From: Bacillota bacterium
GTDB taxonomy: Bacteria > Bacillota_I > Bacilli_A > RF39 > UBA660
Assembly (NCBI GenBank): GCA_015059365.1
Contig: SVAO01000001.1
Span: 142,153 to 206,152, forward strand
Length of the DNA: 64,000 nt
Direction of reading: 5' to 3'
Shown: positions 1-8,069 of the stretch, piece after piece
How the letters are laid out: the number at the start of each line of letters is the position of its first letter
How positions within the stretch are numbered: the stretch's first letter is position 1
The notes under the pieces: generated by a model
Databases searched by the model: none
Told to the model about the DNA's origin: nothing
The model's input: the letters and a program-made list of their open reading frames with translations, nothing else
Made by a program: the position numbers and the translations under genes

Positions 1-91
1 TTCAAAAACATTAAATGTTAATAAATAAGAAAGGTAGATAAAATAGAAATACACGGAGGTTTATTATATTTTATTTAAAATAAGGTGTTTT

Positions 92-628
92 ATGAAATTT
101 AAACTAAGAGAACTTGCAAGAAAAGATTTAAATATTATAAATTCATGGAGAAATGACAAGGATTTAATTTCATATTTAGGAGCTAATTATAGATATATTG
201 ATTTAGAAATAGACGTAGCGTGGTTTGATAATTACTTAAAGGAACGCAATAGAACTGTTAGATGCTCAATTGTTGATGAATCAGATACAATCATTGGATT
301 GATCAGTTTAACTAATATAGACTATATTAATAGTTCAGCTGAACTTCATATTATGATTGGAAATATGGCAAATAGAGAAAAAGGAATAGGGCAGTTTGCT
401 ATTCAGGAAATATTAAACCATGCATTTAATAACTTAAATTTACACAAAGTAGAATTACAAGTACTTTGTACTAATAAAAGAGCAATACATGTTTATGAAA
501 AAGTCGGATTTAAGCAAGATGGAATTTTAAGAGATGCGTGTTTTAAAAATGGTGAATATTTGGATATGATTGTCATGTCTATTTTAAAAGATGAATTTTC
601 TTTAAAAAAAGAGGGATTATATGAATAA
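92..628 (+). CDS. GNAT family N-acetyltransferase (RimL-like)
   Basis: A 178-residue single-domain GNAT protein that transfers acetyl from acetyl-CoA to an amine. The REKGIG segment near residues 95-100 fits the acetyl-CoA pyrophosphate loop, and the YEKVGF motif near residues 134-139 is typical of RimJ/RimL-type members. An AAGGTG ribosome site precedes the ATG. The stop overlaps the start of the aminotransferase by 8 nt, so the two are translationally coupled. Because the next three genes make a dTDP-amino sugar, the likely substrate is the sugar amine, as for WecD in Fuc4NAc synthesis. That substrate is inference; a protein N-terminal acetyltransferase is the alternative. Confidence 0.8.
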   Translation: MKFKLRELARKDLNIINSWRNDKDLISYLGANYRYIDLEIDVAWFDNYLKERNRTVRCSIVDESDTIIGLISLTNIDYINSSAELHIMIGNMANREKGIGQFAIQEILNHAFNNLNLHKVELQVLCTNKRAIHVYEKVGFKQDGILRDACFKNGEYLDMIVMSILKDEFSLKKEGLYE

Positions 629-1721
629 AATAATGGTTACACAGTCTTCTATGCCTAGTGTAGATGAATATATAGAAGAAATTAAAGATATATGGGATAG
701 TAAATGGCTTACTAATAATGGATTTAAACATCAACAATTAGAAAAAGAATTGTGTAAGTTTTTAGATGTTAATAATACCACTTTATTTTGTAATGGGCAT
801 TTAGCTCTATTAACTGTCCTTAAAAGTTTAAATTTAAGTGGCGAAGTTATTACAACACCATTTACTTTTGCTTCTACTACACATGCGATTGTACAAGCTG
901 GGTTAAAACCTATTTTTTGTGACATTAATCCAAAAGATTATACAATTGATGTAAACAAAATTGAAAATTTAATAACTCCAAAAACATGTGCAATCGTTCC
1001 TGTTCATGTGTATGGTGCTCCATGTGATGTAGACAAAATAGATGCTATTGCAAAAAAATACAATTTGAAAGTTATTTATGATGCTGCACATGCATTTGGT
1101 GTAGAGGTAAATGGTAAAACTATTGGAAATTATGGGAACGCATCAATGTTTAGTTTTCATGCTACAAAAGTATTTAACACAATTGAGGGTGGAGCGGTAG
1201 TTTACAATGATTCAAACTTAACTGATCGTATGAATTCATTTAAAAATTTTGGACTTACTTCTCCAGAAACGGTAGAAGAAGTTGGCATAAATGCCAAAAT
1301 GAATGAATTTGCAGCAGCAATGGGGTTATGTAATTTAAAGCATATTGAAGAAGAAATCGCAAAAAGAAAACGCGTTTTTGAAAGATACATACAAAATTTG
1401 AAAGATATACCAGGAATCAAATTTCAAAACATTGATTCTAGTGTAAAACAAAATTATGCATATTTTCCAATTGTTATTGATAAAGAGAAATTTGGAAAGA
1501 ATAGAGATGAAGTTACATCTTTATTAGCAGATAATAATATATTTGCACGTAAATACTTTTATCCATTGGTTAATGATTTTGATTGTTATAAAAATGATTA
1601 TAATTCAAATGATACTCCAGTGGCAAAAAACATAGCTGAAAATGTTTTAACATTACCACTATATGCAGATTTGTCATTAGAAGATGTGGATCATATTTGT
1701 AATATTATTTTAGGGAGGTAG
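621..1721 (+). CDS. DegT/DnrJ/EryC1/StrS aminotransferase (dTDP-keto-sugar transaminase)
   Basis: A 366-residue PLP-dependent sugar aminotransferase. Lys183 in the SFHATKVF segment is the expected Schiff-base lysine, and Asp154 in the YDAAHA motif should contact the PLP ring. Such enzymes aminate the 4-keto (or 3-keto) group of dTDP-4-keto-6-deoxyglucose, which the RfbA and RfbB enzymes encoded just downstream would supply. The whole sequence most resembles VioA-type 4-aminotransferases. No FdtA/QdtA ketoisomerase lies beside it, which favours a 4-amino product. It overlaps the acetyltransferase by 8 nt and is followed 4 nt later by rfbA. The exact sugar cannot be read from sequence alone. 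Confidence 0.88.
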   Translation: MNKIMVTQSSMPSVDEYIEEIKDIWDSKWLTNNGFKHQQLEKELCKFLDVNNTTLFCNGHLALLTVLKSLNLSGEVITTPFTFASTTHAIVQAGLKPIFCDINPKDYTIDVNKIENLITPKTCAIVPVHVYGAPCDVDKIDAIAKKYNLKVIYDAAHAFGVEVNGKTIGNYGNASMFSFHATKVFNTIEGGAVVYNDSNLTDRMNSFKNFGLTSPETVEEVGINAKMNEFAAAMGLCNLKHIEEEIAKRKRVFERYIQNLKDIPGIKFQNIDSSVKQNYAYFPIVIDKEKFGKNRDEVTSLLADNNIFARKYFYPLVNDFDCYKNDYNSNDTPVAKNIAENVLTLPLYADLSLEDVDHICNIILGR

Positions 1722-1725
1722 TTTT

Positions 1726-2598
1726 ATGAAGGGAATTATTTTAGCAGGGGGTAAAGGAACAAGGCTTTATCCTATGACAAAAGTTATTTCAAAACAATTA
1801 TTACCTATTTTTGACAAACCAATGATTTATTATCCTTTATCTACTTTAATGCTTGCTTCTATTAAAGATGTATTAATTATTTCTACTCCTAAAGATTTAC
1901 CATTATATAAAGAGTTACTTGGTGATGGAAGCAAAATAGGTATGAATATTTGTTATAAAGAACAAACACATCCCAATGGACTTGCAGAGGCTTTTATATT
2001 AGGAGAAGAATTTATTGGTAACGATGATGTGTGTTTAGTTTTAGGTGATAACGTTTTCTACGGGGCTAATTTTACTACTTTATTAAACGAAGCAAAAAAT
2101 AATTTGACTGGTGCTTATATATTTGGTTGCCCAGTAAAAAATCCTTCTGATTTTGGTATTGTTGAATTTGATGAAGAAGGTAATGTATTGTCTTTAGAAG
2201 AAAAACCAAAAATTCCTAAGTCTGATTATGCCGTACCTGGTTTATATTTCTATGATAATTCTGTTATAGAGATTGCAAAAAATATTACACCTTCTGCTAG
2301 GGGAGAATTAGAAATTACATCGGTTAATAATGAATATTTAAAAAGAAACAAATTAAAAGTTCAACTTTTTAGCAGAGGAATAGCGTGGTTAGATACTGGT
2401 ACTGTTGCAAATATGTTAAAAGCATCAGAATTTGTTGAGTCTGTGCAAAACAACCAGGGGCAGTATGTGTCTTGTATTGAGGAAATAGCTTGGCGTAGAG
2501 GATTTATTTCAGACGATGATTTAAAAAAACTAGGCGAAGAATTAAAAATGACTGATTATGGGAAGTATATTCTTTCCTTATTAAAGGAGGAAAAATAA
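1726..2598 (+). CDS. rfbA: Glucose-1-phosphate thymidylyltransferase
   Basis: A 290-residue RmlA/RfbA enzyme that makes dTDP-glucose from dTTP and glucose-1-phosphate, the first step of dTDP-deoxysugar synthesis. The nucleotide-binding motif GGKGTRLYP is at residues 8-16 with the lysine of SKQLLP close by, and EEKP lies near residue 163. Length is normal. An AGGGAGGT site precedes the ATG and rfbB starts on the very next base after the stop. rfbC and rfbD are absent from the window, so the local product is an amino sugar and not necessarily rhamnose. Confidence 0.96.
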   Translation: MKGIILAGGKGTRLYPMTKVISKQLLPIFDKPMIYYPLSTLMLASIKDVLIISTPKDLPLYKELLGDGSKIGMNICYKEQTHPNGLAEAFILGEEFIGNDDVCLVLGDNVFYGANFTTLLNEAKNNLTGAYIFGCPVKNPSDFGIVEFDEEGNVLSLEEKPKIPKSDYAVPGLYFYDNSVIEIAKNITPSARGELEITSVNNEYLKRNKLKVQLFSRGIAWLDTGTVANMLKASEFVESVQNNQGQYVSCIEEIAWRRGFISDDDLKKLGEELKMTDYGKYILSLLKEEK

Positions 2599-3603
2599 AT
2601 GAAGTTTTTAATTACAGGAGGAGCAGGATTTATTGGAAGTAATTATTTACACTACGTTGTTAATAAATATCCAAAAGATTCTTTTGTATGTTTAGATGCA
2701 TTAACATATGCAGGAAATTATAATAATATAAAATCTTTAGTATCTAAAGACAATTTTAAATTTGTAAAAGGTAATATTTGCGATGAATCACTAGTTGACA
2801 GTTTATTTAAAAAAGAAAAATTTGATGTTGTTATTAATTTTGCGGCTGAAAGTCACGTAGATAATTCCATTAAAAATCCAGGAATATTTATAGAAACAAA
2901 TATTCAAGGTACCAGAGTTTTACTTGATGTTGCTAGAAAATATGGTATCAAAAGATATCACCAAGTTTCTACAGATGAGGTATATGGTGATTTACCGCTT
3001 GATAGAAAAGATCTGTTATTTACAGAGGATACTCCATTACATACTTCTAGTCCTTATTCTTCAAGTAAAGCTGGGGCTGATTTGTTAGTAATGGCTTACC
3101 ACAGAACTTATGGTTTGCCTGCCACAATTTCCCGTTGTTCTAATAATTATGGACCATATCAATTTCCAGAAAAACTTATACCAGTTGTTATTAGTAAGGC
3201 TTTAAATAATGAAAGTATTCCAGTTTATGGAAAAGGTGAGAATGTAAGAGATTGGATTCATGTCAAAGATCATAATATCGGAGTGGATTTGATTGTTAGA
3301 AATGGTAAAAATGGTGAAGTTTATAATTTGGGAGGCCATTCTGAAAGGACAAATTTAGAAGTTGTAAGAATCATATTAAATCAAATGAATAAACCTGAAT
3401 CATTGATTACATATGTTACTGATAGACCGGGACATGATTTAAGATATGCAATTGATTCTTCCAAAGTTGAAAAGGAATTAAATTGGGATAGAACTTATAC
3501 TTTTGAAGAGGGAATCAAAGAAACTGTTGATTGGTATTTAAACAATCAAGAATGGATTGATGATATTAAATCTGGTTGTTACAAAGATAGTTACCAAAAT
3601 TAG
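2599..3603 (+). CDS. rfbB: dTDP-glucose 4,6-dehydratase
   Basis: A 334-residue extended SDR enzyme that turns dTDP-glucose into dTDP-4-keto-6-deoxyglucose. The Rossmann motif TGGAGFIGS is at residues 6-14. The STDEVYG motif (catalytic Thr125, Asp126, Glu127) and Tyr153/Lys157 in YSSSK form the full active site. It is the last gene of the four-gene cassette and is followed by an intrinsic terminator. Its product is the substrate expected for the aminotransferase encoded upstream. Confidence 0.96.
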   Translation: MKFLITGGAGFIGSNYLHYVVNKYPKDSFVCLDALTYAGNYNNIKSLVSKDNFKFVKGNICDESLVDSLFKKEKFDVVINFAAESHVDNSIKNPGIFIETNIQGTRVLLDVARKYGIKRYHQVSTDEVYGDLPLDRKDLLFTEDTPLHTSSPYSSSKAGADLLVMAYHRTYGLPATISRCSNNYGPYQFPEKLIPVVISKALNNESIPVYGKGENVRDWIHVKDHNIGVDLIVRNGKNGEVYNLGGHSERTNLEVVRIILNQMNKPESLITYVTDRPGHDLRYAIDSSKVEKELNWDRTYTFEEGIKETVDWYLNNQEWIDDIKSGCYKDSYQN

Positions 3604-3616
3604 AAATATAAAAAAT

Positions 3617-3640
3617 GAAAGTATAAACTTTCTTTTTTTT
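3617..3640 (+). terminator. Terminator of the amino-sugar operon
   Basis: Stem GAAAGT / ACTTTC with an ATAA loop, followed by eight T. Confidence 0.8.
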
Positions 3641-3686
3641 ACATTTTTATTAATCATATACATATAATATAGTAATATTCATGAAT

Positions 3687-3715
3687 TTGACAGTTTGTTA
3701 AATTCATGATACAAT
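3687..3715 (+). promoter_or_regulatory. Sigma-A promoter of the large structured RNA
   Basis: A perfect -35 TTGACA (3687-3692), a 17-nt spacer and -10 TACAAT (3710-3715). Transcription should start near 3722. No ribosome site and start codon follow that open a convincing reading frame. Confidence 0.85.
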
Positions 3716-3721
3716 TAATTT

Positions 3722-4340
3722 GTGTTTTGAAATGGCACATTATTCTAGTCGGTTTAACTTATTATGAAGGCGGGGCTAAAAATCCGTCAAAGAGCATATC
3801 GATGAAGCTTCTGGTGTTTGCTTCTTACGCCCAGTCTGGGGTGGATGCTGGAAGATTGAATATTGGGCGCTCGTAATGGCATACGATAACGACCCAGTAT
3901 TCTTGGAGACCTATATTTGTATAGAGCCTATACACGTTAAGTTGAGGGACTTTATATGAACTAGGATTAAACCTACTATGTGGGGAAACTTGCGAGTAGC
4001 GTAGCTTGTCTTGAGTGAGTTGTAGGGGATAATTGAACAAACTAAGTAGTTTATAGCTAGGATTATTTAGTATCGCGATTTGAAACTACTCTTGCAAAAA
4101 AGAACTAATAATAAGTGATTGTTGAGGAAATCTCCTAGAGTGCATTATTAATATGGGATTGCAGTGCGTACTAAGTGGCAATCAAGTCGTATAGTAGGTG
4201 ACACTATATTGTTATCTTTAAAGGGAAACCGCTATTCTGGTAACGGAAAGTAGATTACAGGGAAATCCAACTTGACCTAAGACGCAAAGTTAACTATATT
4301 AATAGCCATTAAAAATATTTTGGGAATCATCCCTTTTTTT
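3722..4340 (+). ncRNA. Large structured non-coding RNA, about 600 nt (ROOL/OLE/GOLLD size class)
   Basis: This stretch between a strong promoter and a T-tract hairpin has no credible plus-strand gene and is visibly less AT-rich than its surroundings. It is full of complementary segments. A nested closing stem joins 3731-3736 with 4305-4310, 3741-3744 with 4301-4304, and 3754-3760 with 4287-4293. Inside are 3804-3808/3820-3824, 3858-3867/3893-3902 (10 bp) enclosing 3871-3875/3882-3886, 3911-3915/3920-3924, 4045-4052/4083-4090 (8 bp), 4107-4112/4144-4149, 4157-4162/4178-4183 and 4190-4195/4203-4208. Several GGGAAAC or GGAAATC segments could be GAAA-type loops, and a CCTAAG at 4275-4280 recalls half of the 11-nt tetraloop receptor. 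Length and complexity fit ROOL best from memory, but I cannot confirm the family. tmRNA and RNase P are excluded by their missing core motifs. Confidence 0.75.
4322..4340 (+). terminator. Terminator of the large RNA
   Basis: A short GGGA / TCCC stem with an ATCA loop followed by seven T. The 4-bp stem is weak, but the position directly after the RNA's closing stem is right. Confidence 0.55.
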
Positions 4341-4393
4341 ATGCCTAAATTTAGAAAAGTCAAATTTTGTCGAAATAAGACGATTCAAAAAGA

Positions 4394-4422
4394 TTGAAGC
4401 AAAATATCTGAAATGATATAGT
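4394..4422 (+). promoter_or_regulatory. Promoter of the cold-shock gene
   Basis: -35 TTGAAG (4394-4399), 17-nt spacer, -10 TATAGT (4417-4422). The start would lie near 4429, giving a short leader of about 27 nt rather than the long thermosensing leader of E. coli cspA. Confidence 0.6.
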
Positions 4423-4455
4423 AATAATAGGCAGTAAATAGAAGGGAGATTTAAG

Positions 4456-4671
4456 ATGAGAAGCAAAGTAAAATGGTTCAACAATGATAAAGGATATGGA
4501 TTCATCGAAAATGGAAGTGGAACAGAAGATATTTTCGTACACTATTCTGCTATTCTTTCAGAAGGATTTAAAACCTTAGTTGAAGGACAATATGTTGAGT
4601 TTGAATTGGTTAAAACTGACAAAGGCTTACAAGCTAAAAATGTAGTAGAAATTAAAACAGCTTTAGTTTAA
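4456..4671 (+). CDS. csp: Cold-shock protein (CspA/CspB family)
   Basis: A 71-residue single cold-shock domain that binds single-stranded RNA or DNA and acts as an RNA chaperone. RNP1 (KGYGFI) and RNP2 (DIFVHY) are intact, and the domain opens with the usual KWFN. Length is a few residues above the Bacillus norm because of a short C-terminal tail. GGGAG precedes the ATG. It lies just after the large RNA but has its own promoter, so co-transcription is not implied. Confidence 0.95.
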   Translation: MRSKVKWFNNDKGYGFIENGSGTEDIFVHYSAILSEGFKTLVEGQYVEFELVKTDKGLQAKNVVEIKTALV

Positions 4672-4730
4672 GTTGTTTTTTTATTGATTTTTAATTTTAA
4701 AAATTATAAAATATATTTGAGGTAGATGAA

Positions 4731-5279
4731 ATGAAAAAGAATAAAAACAAAAAGAAAAATACAAATTATGTTTGGATTGCAAAAATTACATTAATAGCAT
4801 TTCTAATATCATTTCTTTTTTCAGGCATTTCTGAAACAATATTACCCAACACACCATTAGTACTAGGAATTATATTAGTATTTGTATTTATAATTTTAGG
4901 TGTTATCTTTGATATGGTTGGAGTTGCTGTTACATCGTCCGATGAAAAACAATTTCACTCAATGAGTGCAAGAAAAGTTAAAGGTGCTAAGACAGCGGTA
5001 GGTTTTAAGAAAAATGCTGAGAAGGTTGCTTCTTTTTGCAATGATGTTATTGGTGATATTTGTGGAATTATTTCAGGTTCTGCAGGTGTAATGATTGCAA
5101 CCAATATTTCTATGAAGTTAAATTTACATCCTTTTTGGGTATCTTTAACAGTAACAGCTTTAATTGCAGCTTTGACTATTGGTGGTAAGGCACTAGGAAA
5201 AGGTGTTGCTATTGCAAAAGGAAATAATATATTATTTATGTTTTCAAAAATTATTTCTTTATTTAAAAGAGAAAAATAA
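4731..5279 (+). CDS. Integral membrane protein, CorB/DUF21-like
   Basis: A 182-residue membrane protein with a Lys/Asn-rich N-terminus, two hydrophobic segments around residues 16-36 and 41-66, a polar central region (about 70-100) and a further hydrophobic hairpin around 103-155. The composition recalls short Firmicutes proteins annotated as CorB-like Mg/Co transporters, related to the membrane part of CNNM proteins, but no CBS domains are present. GAGGT precedes the ATG. A transport role is inference. Confidence 0.7.
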   Translation: MKKNKNKKKNTNYVWIAKITLIAFLISFLFSGISETILPNTPLVLGIILVFVFIILGVIFDMVGVAVTSSDEKQFHSMSARKVKGAKTAVGFKKNAEKVASFCNDVIGDICGIISGSAGVMIATNISMKLNLHPFWVSLTVTALIAALTIGGKALGKGVAIAKGNNILFMFSKIISLFKREK

Positions 5280-5298
5280 ATTATACATATAAGAATAA

Positions 5299-5327
5299 TT
5301 GACATTTAATATGGCAAATAATATAAT
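5299..5327 (+). promoter_or_regulatory. Sigma-A promoter of rubrerythrin
   Basis: TTGACA (5299-5304), 17-nt spacer, TATAAT (5322-5327): a consensus promoter with a leader of about 50 nt. No obvious PerR palindrome was seen beside it. Confidence 0.85.
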
Positions 5328-5384
5328 AAATTTGTAGATATTAATAAATGAATACACTACATTTTAAAGAAAGAGGGAATTAAC

Positions 5385-5924
5385 ATGGAATTAAAAGGAA
5401 GTAAAACAGAACAAAATTTAATGGCTGCTTTCGCAGGAGAAAGCCAAGCTAGAAATAAATATTCATATTATGCATCACGTGCAAAAAAAGATGGTTATGA
5501 ACAAATTGCAGCTATATTTGAAGAAACAGCTAACAATGAAAAAGAACATGCTAAAATGTGGTTTAAATTATTACATGATGGTGCTGTTCCTGAAACTTTA
5601 GTTAATCTAGAAGATGCAGCTAATGGTGAAAACTATGAATGGACAGACATGTATGCAGGATTTGCTAAAGTGGCAAAAGAAGAAGGATTTGATCACATTG
5701 CTTATCTTTTTGAAGGTGTAGCTAAAATTGAGAAAGAACACGAGGAACGCTATAGAAAATTACTAGAAAACATTAAAGGAAACGTAGTTTTTGAAAAAGA
5801 TGAACCAGTTATGTGGATTTGTCGTAATTGTGGTCATGTGCATTATGGAGAATCTGCTCCAAAATTATGTCCAGTATGTTCACATCCTCAAAGTTATTTT
5901 GAATTAAGAAAAGAAAATTATTAA
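5385..5924 (+). CDS. rbr: Rubrerythrin
   Basis: A 179-residue non-haem iron protein that reduces hydrogen peroxide in anaerobes. The N-terminal four-helix ferritin-like domain carries the diiron ligands in [19 protein letters not shown] and [10 protein letters not shown]. The C-terminal rubredoxin-like domain has CRNCGH and CPVC pairs for the Fe(SCys)4 site. Length and order are canonical. It stands alone between a strong promoter and a terminator and suggests a strictly anaerobic or microaerobic life. Confidence 0.96.
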   Translation: MELKGSKTEQNLMAAFAGESQARNKYSYYASRAKKDGYEQIAAIFEETANNEKEHAKMWFKLLHDGAVPETLVNLEDAANGENYEWTDMYAGFAKVAKEEGFDHIAYLFEGVAKIEKEHEERYRKLLENIKGNVVFEKDEPVMWICRNCGHVHYGESAPKLCPVCSHPQSYFELRKENY

Positions 5925-5936
5925 TAAGTGTAAAGA

Positions 5937-5970
5937 AACTATAAAAAAATTAAAATTTATAGTTTTTTTT
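5937..5970 (+). terminator. Terminator after rubrerythrin
   Basis: Stem AACTATAAA / TTTATAGTT followed by T's. A TATAAT at 5973-5978 directly after it is the likely -10 of glyA. Confidence 0.75.
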
Positions 5971-6000
5971 GATATAATGTAAGTAGATAGAGGTGATTAC

Positions 6001-7203
6001 ATGGATATTAGGATTAAAGAGGCTTTAGAAAAAGAAAAATTACGTCAGAAAAATAATATTGAATTAATTGCCTCAGAAAATTATGTTTCAGAAAGTATAT
6101 TAGAGCTTCAAGGGAGTATATTTACAAATAAGTATGCGGAAGGATACCCTGGAAGAAGATATTATGGTGGTTGCGAAAATGTTGATGAAATTGAAAACAT
6201 TGCTATAATGTATGCCTGCCAGTTGTTTGGTGCTAAATATGCAAATGTACAACCACATAGTGGTAGTAGTGCAAATATGGCAGTATATCGTTCTCTACTT
6301 AATCATGGAGACAAAGTATTAGCGTTAAATCTAGATCAAGGTGGACATTTGACCCATGGACATAAGATTAATTTTAGTGGAATTGATTATGAAGTTATTT
6401 TTTATCCCGTAAACGAAGAAACCCATATGATTGATTATGAAATTGTTAGGGAAATTGCTCTAAAAGAAAGACCTAAAATGATTATTGCAGGAGCAAGTGC
6501 TTATTCTAGATTTATAGATTTTAAAAAATTTAGAGAAATTGCCGATATGTGTGATGCTTATTTAATGGTAGACATGGCTCACATTGCTGGGTTGGTTGCA
6601 ACTGGATTACATGAAAATCCGATTGAATATGCAGATGTTGTAACTTCTACAACTCATAAAACATTAAGAGGACCTCGCGGTGGCATTATTTTAACTAACC
6701 ATGAGGAAATTATAAAAAAAATAAATAAAACTATATTTCCAGGAATTCAAGGTGGACCTTTGATGCATGTTATTGCGGCTAAAGCACAATGCTTTTATGA
6801 GGCTTTACAACCGCAGTTTAAGGAATATCAGACTCAAGTATTAAAAAATAGTAAGGTTCTTTGTGAATCTTTAAAAAAACAAGGTGTTAAAATTATTACA
6901 GGTGATACAGATAATCATCTTATGTTGATTGATGTAAAAAACACATTTAATTTAACGGGTAAAGAAGCTGAAACTATTCTCGATTCAATCAATATTACGG
7001 TAAATAAAAACACAATTCCTTATGATAAAGAATCACCAATGGTAACAAGTGGAATTAGAATTGGAACACCCGCAATGACTACTCGTGGATTTAAGGAAAC
7101 AGAATTCTTGAAAGTTGGAGAAATTATCTTTAAAGCATTAAGCAAGAAAAGTAATTTGATAGAATTAAAAGAACAAGTTTTAGAATTAACAAAGAATATT
7201 TAG
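6001..7203 (+). CDS. glyA: Serine hydroxymethyltransferase
   Basis: A 400-residue PLP enzyme that interconverts serine and glycine and charges tetrahydrofolate with a one-carbon unit. The IELIASENY opening and the PLP-lysine motif [13 protein letters not shown] (about residues 218-230) are intact. It is slightly shorter than the usual 415 residues. folD follows at once with its ribosome site overlapping the glyA stop, so the two C1 enzymes form an operon. Confidence 0.97.
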   Translation: MDIRIKEALEKEKLRQKNNIELIASENYVSESILELQGSIFTNKYAEGYPGRRYYGGCENVDEIENIAIMYACQLFGAKYANVQPHSGSSANMAVYRSLLNHGDKVLALNLDQGGHLTHGHKINFSGIDYEVIFYPVNEETHMIDYEIVREIALKERPKMIIAGASAYSRFIDFKKFREIADMCDAYLMVDMAHIAGLVATGLHENPIEYADVVTSTTHKTLRGPRGGIILTNHEEIIKKINKTIFPGIQGGPLMHVIAAKAQCFYEALQPQFKEYQTQVLKNSKVLCESLKKQGVKIITGDTDNHLMLIDVKNTFNLTGKEAETILDSINITVNKNTIPYDKESPMVTSGIRIGTPAMTTRGFKETEFLKVGEIIFKALSKKSNLIELKEQVLELTKNI

Positions 7204-7214
7204 GAGGTAATTTG

Positions 7215-8051
7215 ATGGTATTAGATGGAAAGGAACTTAGTGGACAGGTTAAAACACAAATCAAAAATGATGTAAAAACATATATGATTAAACCTTGTTT
7301 GGCTGTTATTCAAATAGGAGATGATCCCGCTAGTAATGTTTATATTAAAGCAAAAGAAAAAGCTTGTAATGAAGTTGGAATTTATTTTAAGCATATAAAA
7401 TACGCAGATGATGTTAAAGAAAAAGAAGTTATAAATAAAATTGTTGAATTAAATAATGATGAATATGTAAATGGCATTTTATTGCAACTTCCTATTCCAG
7501 AAAAATATAATACAGAAAGAATAATTAATTATATCGCTCGTAATAAAGATGTTGACGGTCTTACTGATATAAATGTAGGAAAACTTATAAATAACAAAAA
7601 ATGTTTAGTGTCATGCACTCCACAAGGAATTATGGAATTATTAAATCATTACAATATTGAACTTGAAGGAAAGAATGTTGTTATTGTTGGACGCAGCAAT
7701 TTAGTTGGTAAACCTTTGATTAGTCTATTTTTAAACAGAAACGCAACAGTAACCATTTGTCACTCTAAAACAAAAGACTTACAAAACCATACTACACAAG
7801 CTGATATACTAGTAGTAGCAGTAGGAAAAAAACATTTTATTACAGAAGATATGGTTAAAGATGATGCGGTTGTTATTGACGTTGGAATTAATCGTGAAGA
7901 CGGAAATCTATATGGAGATGTTGATTTTGACAATGTTAAGAAAAAAGCTTCTCACATTACTCCAGTTCCAGGTGGAGTAGGGCCAATGACAGTTGCAATG
8001 TTATTAAAAAATGTTAATGAATGTTATAAAAAAATGAACACCAGTAAATAA
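7215..8051 (+). CDS. folD: Bifunctional methylene-THF dehydrogenase / methenyl-THF cyclohydrolase
   Basis: A 278-residue FolD that oxidises 5,10-methylene-THF to methenyl-THF and hydrolyses it to 10-formyl-THF. YIKAKEKACNEVG contains the catalytic lysine, and the motifs GRSNLVGKP and PVPGGVGPMTVAML are intact. I start it at ATG 7215, 7 nt after AGGAGG at 7202-7207; an in-frame TTG three bases earlier is too close to the site. The stop codon lies inside the hairpin at 8039-8069. Confidence 0.96.
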   Translation: MVLDGKELSGQVKTQIKNDVKTYMIKPCLAVIQIGDDPASNVYIKAKEKACNEVGIYFKHIKYADDVKEKEVINKIVELNNDEYVNGILLQLPIPEKYNTERIINYIARNKDVDGLTDINVGKLINNKKCLVSCTPQGIMELLNHYNIELEGKNVVIVGRSNLVGKPLISLFLNRNATVTICHSKTKDLQNHTTQADILVVAVGKKHFITEDMVKDDAVVIDVGINREDGNLYGDVDFDNVKKKASHITPVPGGVGPMTVAMLLKNVNECYKKMNTSK

Positions 8052-8069
8052 TATTACTGGTGATTTTTT
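8039..8069 (+). terminator. Terminator that also covers the folD stop and the next ribosome site
   Basis: A 9-bp stem (8039-8047 with 8054-8062) followed by six T. The folD stop lies in the hairpin, GGTGA (8059-8063) is the only ribosome site for the next gene, and that gene's ATG is at 8070, directly after the T run. Confidence 0.8.

Noticed and set aside
3825..4040. 71-codon minus-strand frame inside the large RNA
   Set aside because: It has no ribosome site, lies opposite a region with dense RNA helices, and the peptide has no protein-like pattern.
4255..4290. Resemblance of ACAGGGAAATCC and GACGCAAAG to a c-di-GMP-I riboswitch
   Set aside because: The outer stem and the second helix with its receptor are missing and the motifs sit at the 3' end of a larger fold, with no expression platform for a downstream gene of that kind.
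3722..4340. tmRNA or RNase P RNA
   Set aside because: There is no tRNA-like end, tag frame, or GAGGAAAGTCC/ACAGAA-type core.
3722..4340. Group I or group II self-splicing intron
   Set aside because: There is no interrupted gene, no intron-encoded protein, no GTGCG start and no domain V.
4955..5305. 116-codon minus-strand frame
   Set aside because: It is antisense to the membrane protein gene, which has a good ribosome site and hydrophobic pattern; the reverse frame has neither.
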